Numbered from the stretch's first letter, positions 21,512-33,483 are shown. The stretch: DNA of 64,000 nt from Ditylenchus dipsaci (GCA_004194705.1 SADC01000001.1:806001-870000), one strand, 5' to 3'. The notes: generated by a model from the letters alone, not told the origin. Numbers and translations: made by a program.

Positions 21512-22696
21512 CAGGGCTGTTCACTCTTCCGGAAGATTCTTCCGGAGGGGAAGAAATTTCTTCCTCTTCCTCTTCCGACCGGAAGAAGGATGAGGAAGAT
21601 GGAAGAGACGAAAATTTTGGGTGGAAGAGGGATGAGGAAGAGGAAGAAACGAAAATTTTGAGTGGAAGAAGGATGAGGAAGATGGAAGAGACGAAAATTT
21701 TAGGTGGAAGAGGAAGATGGAAGAGACAAAAAATTTTGGGTGGAAGAGGAAAAGGAAGAGCAAATTTTTTCTGCATCATGCAAAGTTTTTCTGTTTTTCT
21801 GCTTCTGCGTCCGGTTGTGAAATTCTGAATCCCAAAATTCCGCAATTAATGGGCGAAGACATAGAAGAGAATATTTGGAACATTCCAGCTACCACGATTG
21901 GCAAAATTGGCATACGACCTCCTCATCATTCCAGCAACTTCACAAGCTCCAGAGAGAGGATTCTCAAGGCTGTCCATCAATTCGGGAGGAGTCAAAGGGT
22001 GCTCATTGGCCGGTCTACTGCGAAGAAAGGTCTTGCTAGGCTTCAACTCCATCATATTGAATGAGCGATTATTTTGATTTATTGCTGTTCTTGCTGACTG
22101 TAAAAGGAATAAATAATCATTGTCTCATCGTTAATACTCTCTTATCTTAACGGATTCTTCCGAACAGGAAGAAATTTTTTCCTCTTCCTGGAAGAAATTT
22201 CTTCCTCTTCCTCTTCCGACCGGAAGAAGGATGAGGAAGATGGAAGAGACGAAAATTTTGGGCGGAAGAGGGATGAGGAAGAGGAAGAGACGAAAAATTT
22301 GCGTGGAAGAGGGATGAGAAAGATGGAAGAGACGAAAATTTTGGGTGGAAGAGGGATGAGGAAGATGGAAGAGACGAAAATTTTGGGCGGAAGAGGGATG
22401 AGGAAGAGGAAGAGACGAAAAATTTGCGTGGAAGAGGGATGAGGAAGATGGAAGAGACGAAATTTTGGGCGGAAGAGGATGAGGAAGAGGAAGAGACGAA
22501 AAATTTGCGTGGAAGAGGGATGAGGAAGATGGAAGAGACGAAAATTTTGGGCGGAAGAGGATGAGGAAGAGGAAGAGACGAAAATTTTGGATGGAAGAGG
22601 ATGAGGAAGACGGAAGAGACGAAAATTTTGGGTGGAAGAGGGATGAGGAAGAGGGATGAGGAAGAGGAAGAGTTAAACTGAATTTGAACAGCCCTG
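21512..22696 (+). mobile_element. hAT element 2 with purine-rich GGAAGAGGATGA arrays
   Basis: Ends CAGGGCTGTTCA and TGAACAGCCCTG. Both subterminal regions are long GGAAGAGGGATGAGGAAGAT-type arrays (21,535-21,760; 22,165-22,670). The flanking 8-mers (GTACGCTG, GTCGATAT) do not match, suggesting rearrangement. The Lys/Glu or Ser/Pro reading frames over the arrays are not genes. Confidence 0.8.
21885..22064 (+). pseudogene. hAT transposase C-terminal exon, element 2
   Basis: In the frame beginning near 21,900 the sequence reads LAKLAYDLLIIPATSQAPER then GFSRLSINSGGVKGCSLAGL and ends VLLGFNSIILNE. It is about 85% identical by eye to the matching exon of hAT element 1 although the surrounding arrays are unrelated. 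Confidence 0.8.
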
Positions 22697-22739
22697 GTCG
22701 ATATACAGCCCAAAATTTCTCGTATGATTTGGAATGAAA

Positions 22740-23540
22740 TTAAGTTACGAGGCTTTAACTTAACTTACTGTGGTAACTTAGAGCCTTTAAGTTACCATGG
22801 TAACTTACTGGTAACTTACCACCGCCTGTAAATTTTACCGGAAACCCGTAAGCTGAATCGCTGTACGGTCAACTGTGGCTGTACAATTAACTGTGGCTGT
22901 AGAATTAACTGTAGCTTTTACAGTTGATTGTAGCTTGTGCAGTTCACGGTATGGTTAACTATAGAGTTAAAGTGGCCCTAAAATAAACTGTAAACTTTAA
23001 CGAAATCAATCGGCGAAGTAGAAATTCTTACGATTTTCGGAAGCACATTGTGCTGACAACAATTTGGTGAAAAAATTGAAACAGTCAAATCAAAACGGGT
23101 CGCACTTGGCTCGGAAACGAACTTGAAAAACTGCTTTTATATCAAGAGTGCACTGTAAAATGATGAAAGCTGTTTTGTGTATGCTTAGATTCGCACTTTT
23201 ATTTCAACACCCATACGGAACATCATAAAAATCAGGTTGGAGAATAAGTTCGCAAACTACTTTTCAATGAATAAATTTATTGATCAGAATGAATCATCGA
23301 TATATCATGTTATATATGAAAAGAAAGCTCTCTTCTTTTACTCTATTCTCCATTCAAAGACTTTGCTTTTTATAGATTTTTTTTTGGAATTTCGTCTCTG
23401 CCATGTGGTCTATCCAAATTTGACTAAGGAAAATCTCCGCACTCCCTTCGCTCACCATTTTCGTCATTTCAACTTTTTTGTGTGTATTGAAAATTCAAAT
23501 GCTGTTTATGAGGAATTTTTTGCTTGAGTTCAGAATCCCC
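22740..23540. other. Non-coding; AACTGTGGCTGTA repeats and a dispersed repeat
   Basis: 22,745-22,830 has GTAACTTA units and 22,870-22,975 has TCAACTGTGGCTGTACAAT units. 22,995-23,225 (AATTCTTACGATTTTCGGAA ... CACCCATACGGAACATC) is a dispersed repeat with a second copy at 30,105-30,293/30,640. An unrecognised open frame at 23,237-23,527 has no supporting evidence. Confidence 0.4.
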
Positions 23541-23543
23541 CCC

Positions 23544-24115
23544 CTTATGCGAAACCGTGCTAAAAATTTGGTTGCAGTGACAAATCCCCCCCCCCCCCAC
23601 GGGGAGTGATCAGGTGGAGGAGATAACATCATAGTCGTGTTTCTCGACCCCGATTTCATGATAAAGCCGCGCGTTTTTGTGATTTTGAGAAAAAAATTTC
23701 GAACCACAGGGGATATCATGGTTTTTAGTCAAAATTTGAATTGGCGCCTTTTGAATTTTAAAGGGATTAAGGGCTGTATTGGGAGGGGAAAGGAATAAAA
23801 GGGGGCCACTTTTATGGCAGAACAATAGAAAAGTAAATATATGTAGGTAGGCTTCAGTATTCGAAACTATGTTCAACAGCTTCTTGTTAGGGGCCCTGTG
23901 TGATTAGTGGCCCCCTTTTATTCCCTTTAAAATTCAAATGATACCCCTGTGGTTCGAAAAATTTTTTTTCTCAGAATCAAAAAAAATGCGCGGCTTTCTC
24001 ATGAAATCGGGTCGAGAAACACGAATATGATGTTATCTCCTCCACTTGATCACTCCCCGTGGGGGAGGGGGGGATACGTCACTGCAACCAAATTTTTAGC
24101 ACGGTTTCGCATAAG
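23544..24115. mobile_element. Foldback element with CTTATGCGAAACCGTGCTAA ends
   Basis: The arms pair for ~200 bases each (CTTATGCGAAACCGTGCTAA, GGTTGCAGTGACAAATCCCC, GTGATCAGGTGGAGGAGATA). The interior contains AATTTTAAAGGG and a unique spacer near 23,820-23,900. Confidence 0.8.
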
Positions 24116-24185
24116 TAGTTATGGCGCAGTGAAAGTAGGCGAGTTTTTTGCATTGCGAGGTTTTTGCTGGCGAGTTAGTTGCGTC

Positions 24186-24592
24186 TTAAGGACCCGGTCT
24201 CTTCCTTATCATGGCAATTTCAAAGGTTTGAATGCGCGCGGGACCACATAGCTTTTTTCAATAATGTTTTCGAATTATTTTTTGTTTGCCTTTCAAATTT
24301 TTAACGTTATTCTCTGTGATTTTTATGATATTAGTCACACTTCTACAGGGACAGTTGTGGAGCAGTGAAAATAGGATAAGTTGTCCGATCTGCCATTGTC
24401 AAGCAACGTCGGGCTCGATTAGTGATTGGTTTCAAAATTTGAACAAATTTACAATTATATTTTCCAAACAATAAGCGCAAACAAAAAAACAATTTTTGAA
24501 ATCATTATTGACAAATATTATGTGGTCCAGCGCGCATTCAAACCTTTCAAATTGCCATGATAAGGAAGAGACAGAGTCCTTTAAATTTATAT
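24186..24592. mobile_element. Foldback element with TTAAGGACCC ends
   Basis: The left arm (TCTTCCTTATCATGGCAATT, AAAGGTTTGAATGCGCGCG) is matched by the inverted right arm ending GAGTCCTTTAA. It is related by its ends to the TTAAAGGACC palindromes. Confidence 0.7.
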
Positions 24593-24803
24593 TATGTAGA
24601 GTTATGTTATTCTAGGGTCTGATTTCTCTAAATGATCGCCGCCGCTCAGCTTTTTTATGCTGCCGCTGCGACAGCCGCCGCTAATGGTGTCGCTATTGCT
24701 TTGCAACTGTGCTTGCCCGAAAAACTTTTTCGTCCAAATTTAAGCCAAGATAAAGTGATATATATAGTAGAAAGCAAAAATTTTTCTGCATAAAAGCTAT
24801 ATA

Positions 24804-25920
24804 CAGTCAACCCTCGATTTAACGACACTCCTGGGGACTGACCTATGGTGTCGTTAAATCGAGGGTGTCGTTAAATCGAGGGTGTCGTTAAATCGAGGGT
24901 GTCGTTAAATCGGGGTGTCGTTAAATCGAAGGTACTTGAAAAAACATTTTGTAGAGTGTCTTTAAATCGAAGGCTCGAAAAATTATAATTGCAATTTTTA
25001 AACAATTTGATTAATAATCGACGGTTTATACAGCTAAAAGTAGCAAGTGATTATAACAAACAATTTTAACGGTCAGACGGAAAAAAACAATTGATTTCCG
25101 TCTGAATTTGTTTCTTACTTCACTCTTTCGTAGATGTAGTCATCTATTGCGTCGCTGTGGCGAAGAATGACAGGATCCACACAACACAAAGCTCGCTAAT
25201 CCAATGCGTGACTTTGACCCAAGATGGTAATAAACTCTCTTCGGAAAAGCATCCTTATCGGGTGTTTTTCCAGGCTTTGCCAATTTTTTACCCTCGTTCG
25301 GTCTTAAAAGATGCCGAGTCAGGAATCTTTGAATGTATTTTGCCCAAAAAATGACTCTTTTTCGGCAATATCCTAAAAGATCGGGCCAAATTTTTTCGTC
25401 CTGGTCTCCCTGTTGATTTTTTAGTTGCAAGAACACATGATTATCATAGTTTTAATTATCATATTATTATATCTTACAACAAATATTACCAAAAAAATTA
25501 CAGGAAAGACCAAGGCGAAAAAAATTGTCCCTCTTCTGAAATAGTACTTTTTGCTAATTCGTTACCCTCGTTCGGTCCCGAAGGATGCTGAGTTAGAAAG
25601 CTTTGAATATATTTTGCCCAAAAAATTATTCTAATCAAGGAAAGTAACGGGCACCAGTCCAAGTACTATCTATAGATGATAGCAATAATGAAGCAAGCAT
25701 TATGCGGCAATTTTTCTCGTTGAAAATGCAAAATCATGATGCAAAATCTGTCAGATGTCGTTAAACCAGGGACCATCTCTGGGTTTCGTTAAATCGATGG
25801 TGTCGTTAAATCGAGGGTCTCATCTAGTGTATTTTAGATTTAACCAACCAAATCAGTCTAGGGCGTCGTTAAATCGAGGGTGTCATTAAATCGGGGTGTC
25901 GTTAAGTCGAGGGTTGACTG
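24804..25920. mobile_element. 1.1-kb pogo-like element with GTCGTTAAATCGAGGGT arrays
   Basis: Ends CAGTCAACCCTCGATTTAAC and reverse complement, TA on both sides. Each end has four to five tandem GTCGTTAAATCGAGGGT units. Two inverted-plus-direct copies of TACCCTCGTTCGGTC ... TATTTTGCCCAAAAAAT lie inside. No transposase. It splits a GCCGCCGCT-rich repeat (24,635-24,720 and 25,925-26,050). Confidence 0.85.
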
Positions 25921-26079
25921 TATCCGTTGGAAGCCGCTGCCGCTGTCGTGGCGGCCCTCCGCCGCCGCCACGCCGCCAATATAAATATCAAGTCCACCGC
26001 TGCCGGCGCCGCTTTTTTCGCCGCTGCTCTTATTTGATTATTGCCCGCCGCTGGTTTTTGGTCGCGTGCAAGTATGCCC

Positions 26080-26300
26080 AAGAGTGAGGTAGGCAGAAGG
26101 AGGATAGCCAGTAAGGGTGGGGGTACCCAGGAGGAGGGTATCCAAAAGGAAGCTATCCAGGAGGAGGGTACCTAGGAGGAGGGCAACCCGGAAGAGGGTA
26201 CCAGGAGGAAGGTACCCAGGAGGAAGATACCCAGGAGCGGGGTTTCCAGGAGAAGGTTAACCGCGAGGAGGGTAGAAGGAGGATACTCAGGTGGGGGTGT
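26080..26300. repeat. GGAGGAGGGTACCCA minisatellite
   Basis: About fourteen degenerate 13-17-base units of the type CAGGAGGAGGGTACC. Confidence 0.75.
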
Positions 26301-26679
26301 GTGATGAATTAATATTTATGTGATTTGTAAAATACAATATGACCCTAGCTAAAGATAATACGGTATTTTCTAGGTTGTACTGTAGATGATTTGCTGCGAA
26401 AATTACAAGAATAAAGAAATTCAGAATACAAGCTACAGAGTTTTACACAAATACCGTACCTCTCTAATAGATCTGAGCTTATCATTATCAAAACCCAACG
26501 AAAATGGGGAACATTTTTGCATTATGTTGAGATTTTGCATGTAAAACCAACATTAAAAAATCAAAATTTTACTTATTGGGTATTTTTAAATTTGGCGGTC
26601 AGCGCCAAATTTTTCGAGGGCCACCTCTGACATCGGAGCCCGTTGCCAATTATTTAATCTAGTTTAACTGTATTATTAC

Positions 26680-27026
26680 CATCCAAAATGCTGTCCCAGT
26701 ACGCAGTGCCACTGTTTTCCATGTACTTTATCGAATTCCTCAAAATTTTGTACAGCTTCATTTTAAAGGTCGAATTCTAGTTTTTTTTGCAATACCTGTT
26801 TGATGTACCTAGCTGCGTCCTTTTCCACGGTAAATTTGCTCAAAGCACAAACAGCTACCCACATGGCGTGCTTTTCCATCTCTTTGCTCATGGTCGACTT
26901 CTTGACCACTACAGTCACATCTGTGTGTGGAATATTATTGGCTGTACAATCTCCAGATTGCTGAAGTAAATCGTGTAACTTTTTGTAATCAGTAATTGCT
27001 GATGGATCAAGTTCAAATATATCCAT
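26680..27026 (-). CDS. Dynein light chain LC8-like gene, apparently 3'-truncated
   Basis: LC8 (DYNLL) proteins are small homodimeric subunits of dynein and hubs for many partners. Exon 1 (27026-26796) reads MDIFELDPSAITDYKKLHDL, then VVVKKSTMSKEMEKHAMWVA, then FTVEKDAARYIKQ. Exon 2 (26738-26680) reads EFDKVHGKQWHCVLGQHFG. These align in order with the LC8 motifs M-S-x-E-M, Y-x-I-E-K-D-I-A-x-x-I-K-K, E-F-D-K-K and T-W-H-C-I-V-G-R-N-F-G. The N-terminus is about 40 residues longer than usual. The final strands expected after N-F-G (S-Y-V-T-H-E ... F-Y-L-G) are not found: the frame either stops two codons on or splices to an exon I cannot see. It is probably a pseudogene or a divergent paralogue. 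Confidence 0.65.
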
Positions 27027-27512
27027 TTTATGAATCCGTGCACAGGTTAGCAGAATGAGTTTATGAAAGACGAGTGTGAAGAAAGAAATAATCACACACA
27101 CCAGCCTTAGCAAGTTTTAATAATGCTAGTCAAACAGGGGCGTTTAACTGCTTTTAGTGGAAATCATTATTCAGCACAGCAATCCATAAAAGTTTATTGC
27201 CGCATTCTCCTGCCTTTAGACTTCTTGTGCAAACATGCAATATGGCTGGAGATTGATGTGCCCTTTGCATACCAAATTGTTGTACAAAACTTGAGTCAAC
27301 AAAAAAATTTGGGGCCATTTTATTCAGCGCTTGTTTATTTCAGAGGATATTTTATCCAGTTATTAAGAAATTTTACCCAGACCCGGTGACGCTGCGGCAC
27401 TCTCATATATTCATGTATAAAAACAAAAAAATTACAATACATAAATTATATCTTGATATAGTTCTATAATGAGTTGGCCTTACGGAGAACTTTCGGGTAC
27501 AAGACATGCATA

Positions 27513-28681
27513 TGGCTTGTTCACGTTGTTAGAGTTTGAGTTCGAGTTAGGGTTAGAGTTTGGATCAGAGGTGTTCAAGTAATCAAAAACCCGAACTCTA
27601 ACGCAATAGTGTTCACGCACATCGAGTTAGAGTTCGAGGTCGAGCTTGAAATTGCTTATGTATATATTGGGTTGGTCAAAAATTATCCGGGATATTTTAT
27701 TAGGACTTATATTTTATCAATGTTGCAATCATATCTATTCTCTTTTTATACCATTTTTTAGCTCTGCATCTCCTCTTTTAAATGGCATGTTAATCTTAGC
27801 TTGATTATTTTGGATAAGTCGCCATTTGGCTCCAAACAGTTGTCAGGTCATTTTGAGAAATTGACCAGCGCTTTCATCATTTTAACTGGTCAAAATTTTA
27901 ATTCTGGATTTTACGATCTAGCAACATCTTACAACTAAGTTGTAGCGCAGCTCAAGAGCTACAAAATCCATTTTACAGAATAATTTTTGGAAATCTAAGT
28001 GTTGAGATATGGATTTTTGGAAAAAATAGACTTTCCGAAAAATGGCCAAAATCCAAGTTATTCCAATTTTTTCAGATTTTGGCCATTTTTTCAGAAAGTC
28101 TATTTTTTCCAAAAAGCCATATCTCAACACTTAGATTTCCAAAAATCATTCTGTTTAGTGGATTTTGTAGCTCTTGAGCTGCGCTACAACAAGGCGATAA
28201 AATTTTGTAGTGACGCTTAAAATTCAATGAAACATTTGACCAGTTAAAGTGATGAAAACGCTGGTCAATTTCTCAAAATGACCTGACAACTGTTTGGAGC
28301 CAAATGGCGACTTATCCAAATAATCAAGCTAAGATTAACATGCCATTTGAAAGAGGAGATGCAGAGCTAAAAAATGGTATAAAAAGAGAATAGATATGAT
28401 TTCAACATTGATAAAATATAAGTCCTAATAAAATATCCCGGATAATTTTTGACCAACCCAATAGCTTAGATGACTCAGAATCTCTAAAGCCGCTAAAAGT
28501 TAGTTTTTGGGGGTTTACTGAAAGAAAAGCTAAGTTATATGCATGAACACTTCAAATTCAACCTCGAACTCTAACTCTAACTCTAGGTACATGAACACCC
28601 TCAAGTTAAAGTTAGAGTTTGGATCAAAGGTGTTCACGTAACCGAAAACCCGAACTCTAACTCTAACACGTGAACAAGCCA
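27513..28681. mobile_element. Outer foldback element with CTTGTTCACGT ends
   Basis: The left (GGCTTGTTCACGTTGTTAGA, AACTCTAAC units) and right (TCTAACACGTGAACAAGCC) ends are inverted, with AACTCTAACTCTAA subterminal repeats. It is split by the palindromic mariner-like element at 27,667-28,461. Confidence 0.7.
27667..28461. mobile_element. Fully palindromic mariner-like element, 795 bp
   Basis: Ends TTGGGTTGGTCAAAAATTAT and reverse complement, TA on both sides. The arms are ~390 bases and nearly identical, with the centre at about 28,060. The TTGGGTTGGTC terminus is of mariner type. No transposase. Confidence 0.88.
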
Positions 28682-28684
28682 ATA

Positions 28685-30290
28685 GTGTGTGTACCATTTA
28701 CTTTTTTATTTTTTCCAGTTTTTTAAACCGAAAACACTTCTACAGTGAACAGACCCTGAAAAACAAAAATCTGATCTCAGAAATAAAAAATTGCGTCCCT
28801 GATTTGGTTAAAGCATATTTATTAAAGAAAGCACTAAAACAATGTAAAAAATCAGAAGAAAACATAATTTTAATCATAACTTTACAATGAAGAATAGGCT
28901 TTCGCAGATGGGGTCCCGGCGGGATTCGGTATCGAGTTTTTTTTAAAGTTTCGGGATTCAGGAATCCCGCCAGAAGAAAACCGGGAACTCCGACGGGATT
29001 CGGACTTTTTTTAAAACAACAAAGTGCAAATTTTTAACAAAATTTCTAGTATAATATAGAATAAAATTGATTATTGTGTGTTTATAACTATATAAATTAC
29101 ACGATAAATTCTACAATAATCGCTAGGGTATTGTTCGAGTGCCCCATCGATTATCTTTGATCGATTGTATTTCCTCCAATAGAGGACCCGGGTCTTATCT
29201 TATTCAAATCCCCTGTGAAGGGGTCATATATCAGAGGGAGGTCTTATATATTTCAACTATGTTGCGCCGAAAACTTTTAAGGTTATTTTGCCGATCGAAT
29301 TGGTTAAACGAAACAGTTCAATGACGAAAACTATTAACAAAATTAACTTTTTTTGTGGGAAGGTCTTACACAGGGTAATTAAAGAATTCTGCCGGTTTTG
29401 TTTTGACCATTACTTTTTTTCTAATCGAGTTTCGATATTCTGTAAACAGCAATCGACTCATAATTGAAAACCAGTTTTTTTTTGGAATACATTGTCGAGA
29501 ACACGATTTTTACTTGGTCCCTCCTGAGGTTTGGATCCTGGTCTGTGGATGGCCTCTAGATGGGTAAGGCGCAAAAGATACGGGGTACCAAACAAAAATC
29601 GTGTTTTTCACATTATATTTTGGGGCTTTTGGCGACAATTTGAAAAACTGCAGTTTTTTAAATCAGTTACTGCATATAAATGACTCTGACTCAGCTTGGT
29701 AGGTGTATTGGGAAAAGCTTTATAGCGCATTAAGACGGCAGGAGATGAGCTTTCAAATGTACTGTTACACTATCACACAATGTTAAAAAATTTGAAAAAC
29801 TTTAATCAAAAACTAAAAAGTTGCATTTTTTTAAACCAGACTTAAATGAGAGGGGTCTCCAAACAGAAGAAAGAAGGTATCAACGTACAATTAGTTCCTT
29901 TTATTATTTTATATTTTCTGGGAAAATCAAATACTCACAGAAATTTTTCCGTAAATATTTCTACAATAATATTTTTCAGAAAAAAATCAACGGTCCTTGG
30001 CCAAAGCATTTAAGATCCACAACTCTCGTTATTAGAGCGCTTATCTTGAGCATTAACTGCTCTTATATTGAAAGCTGTGCGTCTTAATGGCAAAACTTTT
30101 ACTATTTATATAAAATCGATCGGAAAAGTCGACATTTTTGCGATTTTCGGAATCATAATGTCCTGGCTATAATTTGGTTAAAAGCTTGAACATTGAAATT
30201 TGAAGAGGTGCTTTTATACTAAAAGTACACTGTAAACTGATAAACGCTAGTTAGGGAAATGATGCGACTTCGCATTTTCATTTCAACTCC
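28685..30290. other. Non-coding repeat fragments
   Basis: No gene recognised. 28,905-29,000 has GGGATTC/GAATCCCG inverted units. 29,490-29,610 carries the ACACGATTTTTACTTGGTCC module in inverted pair. 30,105-30,293 is the second copy of the dispersed repeat at 22,995. Short open frames here are unsupported. Confidence 0.4.
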
Positions 30291-30294
30291 CATA

Positions 30295-30637
30295 TAACAC
30301 GCCTCAAAATAAACTTTTTATTTTTTGTCTGACTTTCCACCCGAAAGGAGGGGGTTAGGCACTATTTTGCAGCGTCAAGTCGAAATCCCTAAAATCGACG
30401 AGATCGACGCCGCCGGCGTCGATCGGCGTCGTGCGCATTTAGGCGATTTGAGAAAATCTTAAAGAAATCGTGTAAATTTTGACTGAGATTTTGCAAAATG
30501 CTAAAAAATCTGACTCAGATTTTGTAGCGCCGCAATTTTCGGCGTTTTTGGGGCTACACATTTAAATATGCTGCAAAATAGTGCCTACCCCTCCTAAAGT
30601 CAGATAAAAAATAAAAAGTTTATTTTGAGGCGTGTTA
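30295..30637. mobile_element. TAACACGCCTC foldback inserted in a dispersed repeat
   Basis: Ends TAACACGCCTCAAAATAAAC and reverse complement with TA duplicates. Inside lies GACGCCGCCGGCGTCGA, a GC-rich self-complementary core. The interrupted repeat (ACCCATACGGAACATC at 23,210) shows the empty site. Confidence 0.75.
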
Positions 30638-31196
30638 TATGGAACATCATGTGAACATTATTACAGCCTTAGAAAATTTCAAATTTCGGTTTTTATTCGG
30701 GATTTATTTAACACGGGAACGGCTGTATGTCCTGATGGTATGTCCTTGTGCAGAATTTCACGCTGAGAAAGATAGGAAAAAAAAGTTGAAAAAAAGTAAC
30801 TCTACGGTGGTCAGTGGCCTTTGTGAACCGTCAATGTCACGATGTTTGCCTATGCCACTTCAAAGAGTTGAAACATGCCACTGTTTGAATATATTCATTT
30901 AATTTTATGTGCAAAAGAAAGCGCAGATTGCGAGCTTTCAAATGACATATTGTTGAAGTATTTACGACAATCCAATGAAAAGCTTTACCTTGAAGAAATA
31001 ATTAGTTTTTCTTTTCAAAAACGTTGTTCATACAAAAATATGTACAAAAAAGTGTGGAAACGCCGTTTTTTAGTTTATGGTTGATACTATTCGACAGAGC
31101 AAGAATAACTGCACCAGAAAGTGCTTCAAAGTGATCTGCAACCAAGCTTTTGAGTGTTTAGCAAACGTTCAAAAGTATATACCAAAAGGCATCTTC

Positions 31197-31510
31197 ACCT
31201 GAAACTTTGATTTTGCTAGATAAGTCTGAAATTCTGACACCTGATTCGTGTTCAGCATGGTTGATTTACTCAAGAAACTGTCCTTTGACCTGAAACTTTG
31301 ATTTTGCTAGATAAGTCTGAAATTCTGACCCCTGATTCGTGTTCAGCATGGTCGCTTTACTTGAGAAACTGTCCTTTGATTATCACAATCAATGAAATTT
31401 CGAATACCGCTCGAGACAAAAATATTCAAATTCAAATTTTTTCAAATTTCAAATAATTTTTGTCTCGAGCGGAATTTGAAATTTGACGGTGATTGTGATA
31501 ATCAAAGGAC
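31197..31510. repeat. Tandem duplication followed by a foldback
   Basis: A ~93-base unit (CTGAAACTTTGATTTTGCTA ... GAGAAACTGTCCTTTGA) occurs twice. It is followed at 31,372-31,510 by an inverted pair (TGTCCTTTGATTATCACAAT / GTGATTGTGATAATCAAAGG). Confidence 0.75.
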
Positions 31511-31779
31511 AGTTTCGGCCCTAATGTGATTTAGCTATAATAAAGCTCTAGCATTTCCATAAATTTGTCAAAATTCTGAACATTGTTATTCAAAGACCAA
31601 AACCTTATAAGTGGTAATCTTCGTAACTTTGATAATACAAAGCATATTATTCTCCATAAAATTGTGAAGATTTTTGGCATTCATTTGCTGCATCAAGCAT
31701 CTAAAAATATTAATCTATATAGTATTTGGGTCGGGTGGGTGGGTGGGTGGATCACACTTTTAATGTATCGTCAAATTTT

Positions 31780-32370
31780 CAGCCACTTTTATATGAAAAG
31801 TCGGTATTGATGTTATATAATGGTGAAAACTAGAGAATCTCAGCTACAAAATGAGCTATTGAACAGTGGATTTTGAAAGGTTTTAGGGGTCGAACTGGTC
31901 CGGACAAGCTCTCAACTCAGTGGTTTTTTAGGTGTACTTTTCCTATTTTTTAACTTCAGACCCAATTTTGAGCCACTTTTATAAAAAAGTCGGTGTTGAT
32001 GTTTTATAATGGTGAAAACTAGAGAATCTCAGCTACAAAATGAGCTATTGAACAGTGGATTTTGAAAGGTTTTAGGGGTCGAACTGGTCCGGACAAGCTC
32101 TCAACTCAGTGGTTTTTTAGGTGTACTTTTTCCTATTTTTTAACTTCAGACGCAATTTTGAGCCACTTTTATAGAGAAAGTCAGTGTTGATGTTTTATAA
32201 TGGTGAAAACAAAAGAATCTCAGCTACAAAATGAGCAATTTAACAGTGGATTTTAAAAAGTGAACGGGTTTGAACTGCCCGGACAAGCTCAAAACTCATT
32301 GGTTTCTCAGGTGTGGATTTAAGGTGGATGTTCCGGTTCAAACCCAATTTTTGGCCAGTTTTTGCCGATT
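31780..32370. repeat. 190-bp tandem repeat, three copies
   Basis: AGCCACTTTTATA recurs at 31,781, 31,971 and 32,161. Each unit continues through TAATGGTGAAAAC, GAATCTCAGCTACAAAATGA and CTCAACTCAGTGGTTTTT. A partial fourth unit fades out near 32,370. Confidence 0.85.
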
Positions 32371-32439
32371 AATGTCAAATATCTCTGCGGAACCTCAAGT
32401 TCAACATCTTGGCTTCCTTTTAAGCACAATCACGTATAA

Positions 32440-33295
32440 TCGAAATTGGATAGGCGAGGATGGGCGAGGGTAGGCGAGGAGAGGCGAGGATGGGCAAGGC
32501 TAAGCGAGGATGGGCGAGGATGTGTGAGGGTAGGCGAAGATAGGCGAGGGTAGGCGAGGATGTGTGAGGGTAGGCGAGGATAGGCGAGGGTAGGCGAGGA
32601 TAGGCGAGGATGGGCAAGGGTAGGCGAGGATGTGTGAGGGTAGGCGAGGATAGGCGAGGATGTGATGAGGATAGGCGAGGATGTGAGGGTGATAGGGTAG
32701 GCGAGGATGTAGGCGAGGGTAGGCGAGGATGTGTGAGGTAGGCGAAGATAGGCGTAGGCGGATGTGTGAGGGTAGGCGAGGATAGGCGAGGAGAGGATAG
32801 GCGAGGATGGGGCGAGGATGTGTGAGGGTAGGCGAGGATAGCGAGGATGTGTGTAGGCGGGTAGGCGAGGATGAGGATAGGCGAGGGTAGGCGAGGATGT
32901 GTGAGGTAGGCGAGGATAGGCGAGGGTAGGCGAGGATAGGCGAGGGTAGGCGAGGATGTGTGAGGGTAGGCGAGATGTGTGAGGGTAGGCGAGATAGGCG
33001 AGGATGGGCAAGGGTAGGCGAGGATGTGTGAGGCGTAGGCGAGGGTAGGCGAGATAGGCGAGGCGAGGGTAGGCGAGGAGAGGTAGGCGAGGATAGGCGA
33101 GGATGGGCAAGGGTAGGCGAGGATGTGTGAGGGTAGGCGAAGATAGGCGAGGTAGGCGAGGGTAGGCGAGGATAGGCGAGGATGGGCAAGGGTAGGCGAG
33201 GATGTGTGAGGGTAGGCGAAGATAGGCGAGGGTAGGCGAGGATAGGCGAGGTAGGCGAGGATAGGCGAGGATGGCAAGGGTAGGCGAGGTAGAGT
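32440..33295. repeat. TAGGCGAGGA/G minisatellite, ~850 bp
   Basis: About 85 units of a 10-base G-rich repeat (TAGGCGAGGG, TAGGCGAGGA) with periodic variants TGTGTGAGGG and TGGGCAAGGG, all G-rich on the plus strand. Long Pro/Ser/Leu reading frames on the minus strand in all three phases show the array is not coding. It ends ~1.3 kb before the UTP10 start codon. Confidence 0.9.
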
Positions 33296-33483
33296 AGCTT
33301 AGTCAACAGGTAGGGTGGATGATCTACCCTAACCATTAACGCACTCGGAAGATAAATCTACCCGAACTACTAATGTACATGAACAACTAATGTTCCGAAC
33401 AACATAGGCGCCGATAGGCGCCTGCAGACCCTAGTATTATATAGTATGGAGTCCATACCATAAAGTTACTTGGAGCGAAAGAC

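Noticed and set aside
22147..22713. 188-codon Ser/Leu/Pro open frame and similar Lys/Arg/Glu frames at 21,389-22,064
   Set aside because: Produced by the purine-rich GGAAGAGGATGA subterminal arrays of hAT element 2.
32420..33336. Three long overlapping Pro/Ser/Leu-rich open frames on the minus strand
   Set aside because: They are the same 10-base minisatellite read in three phases; no start context, splice signals or domain.
31740..33420. CRISPR array or satellite-like regular repeats
   Set aside because: The tandem units are contiguous without unique spacers, and the genome is clearly eukaryotic.
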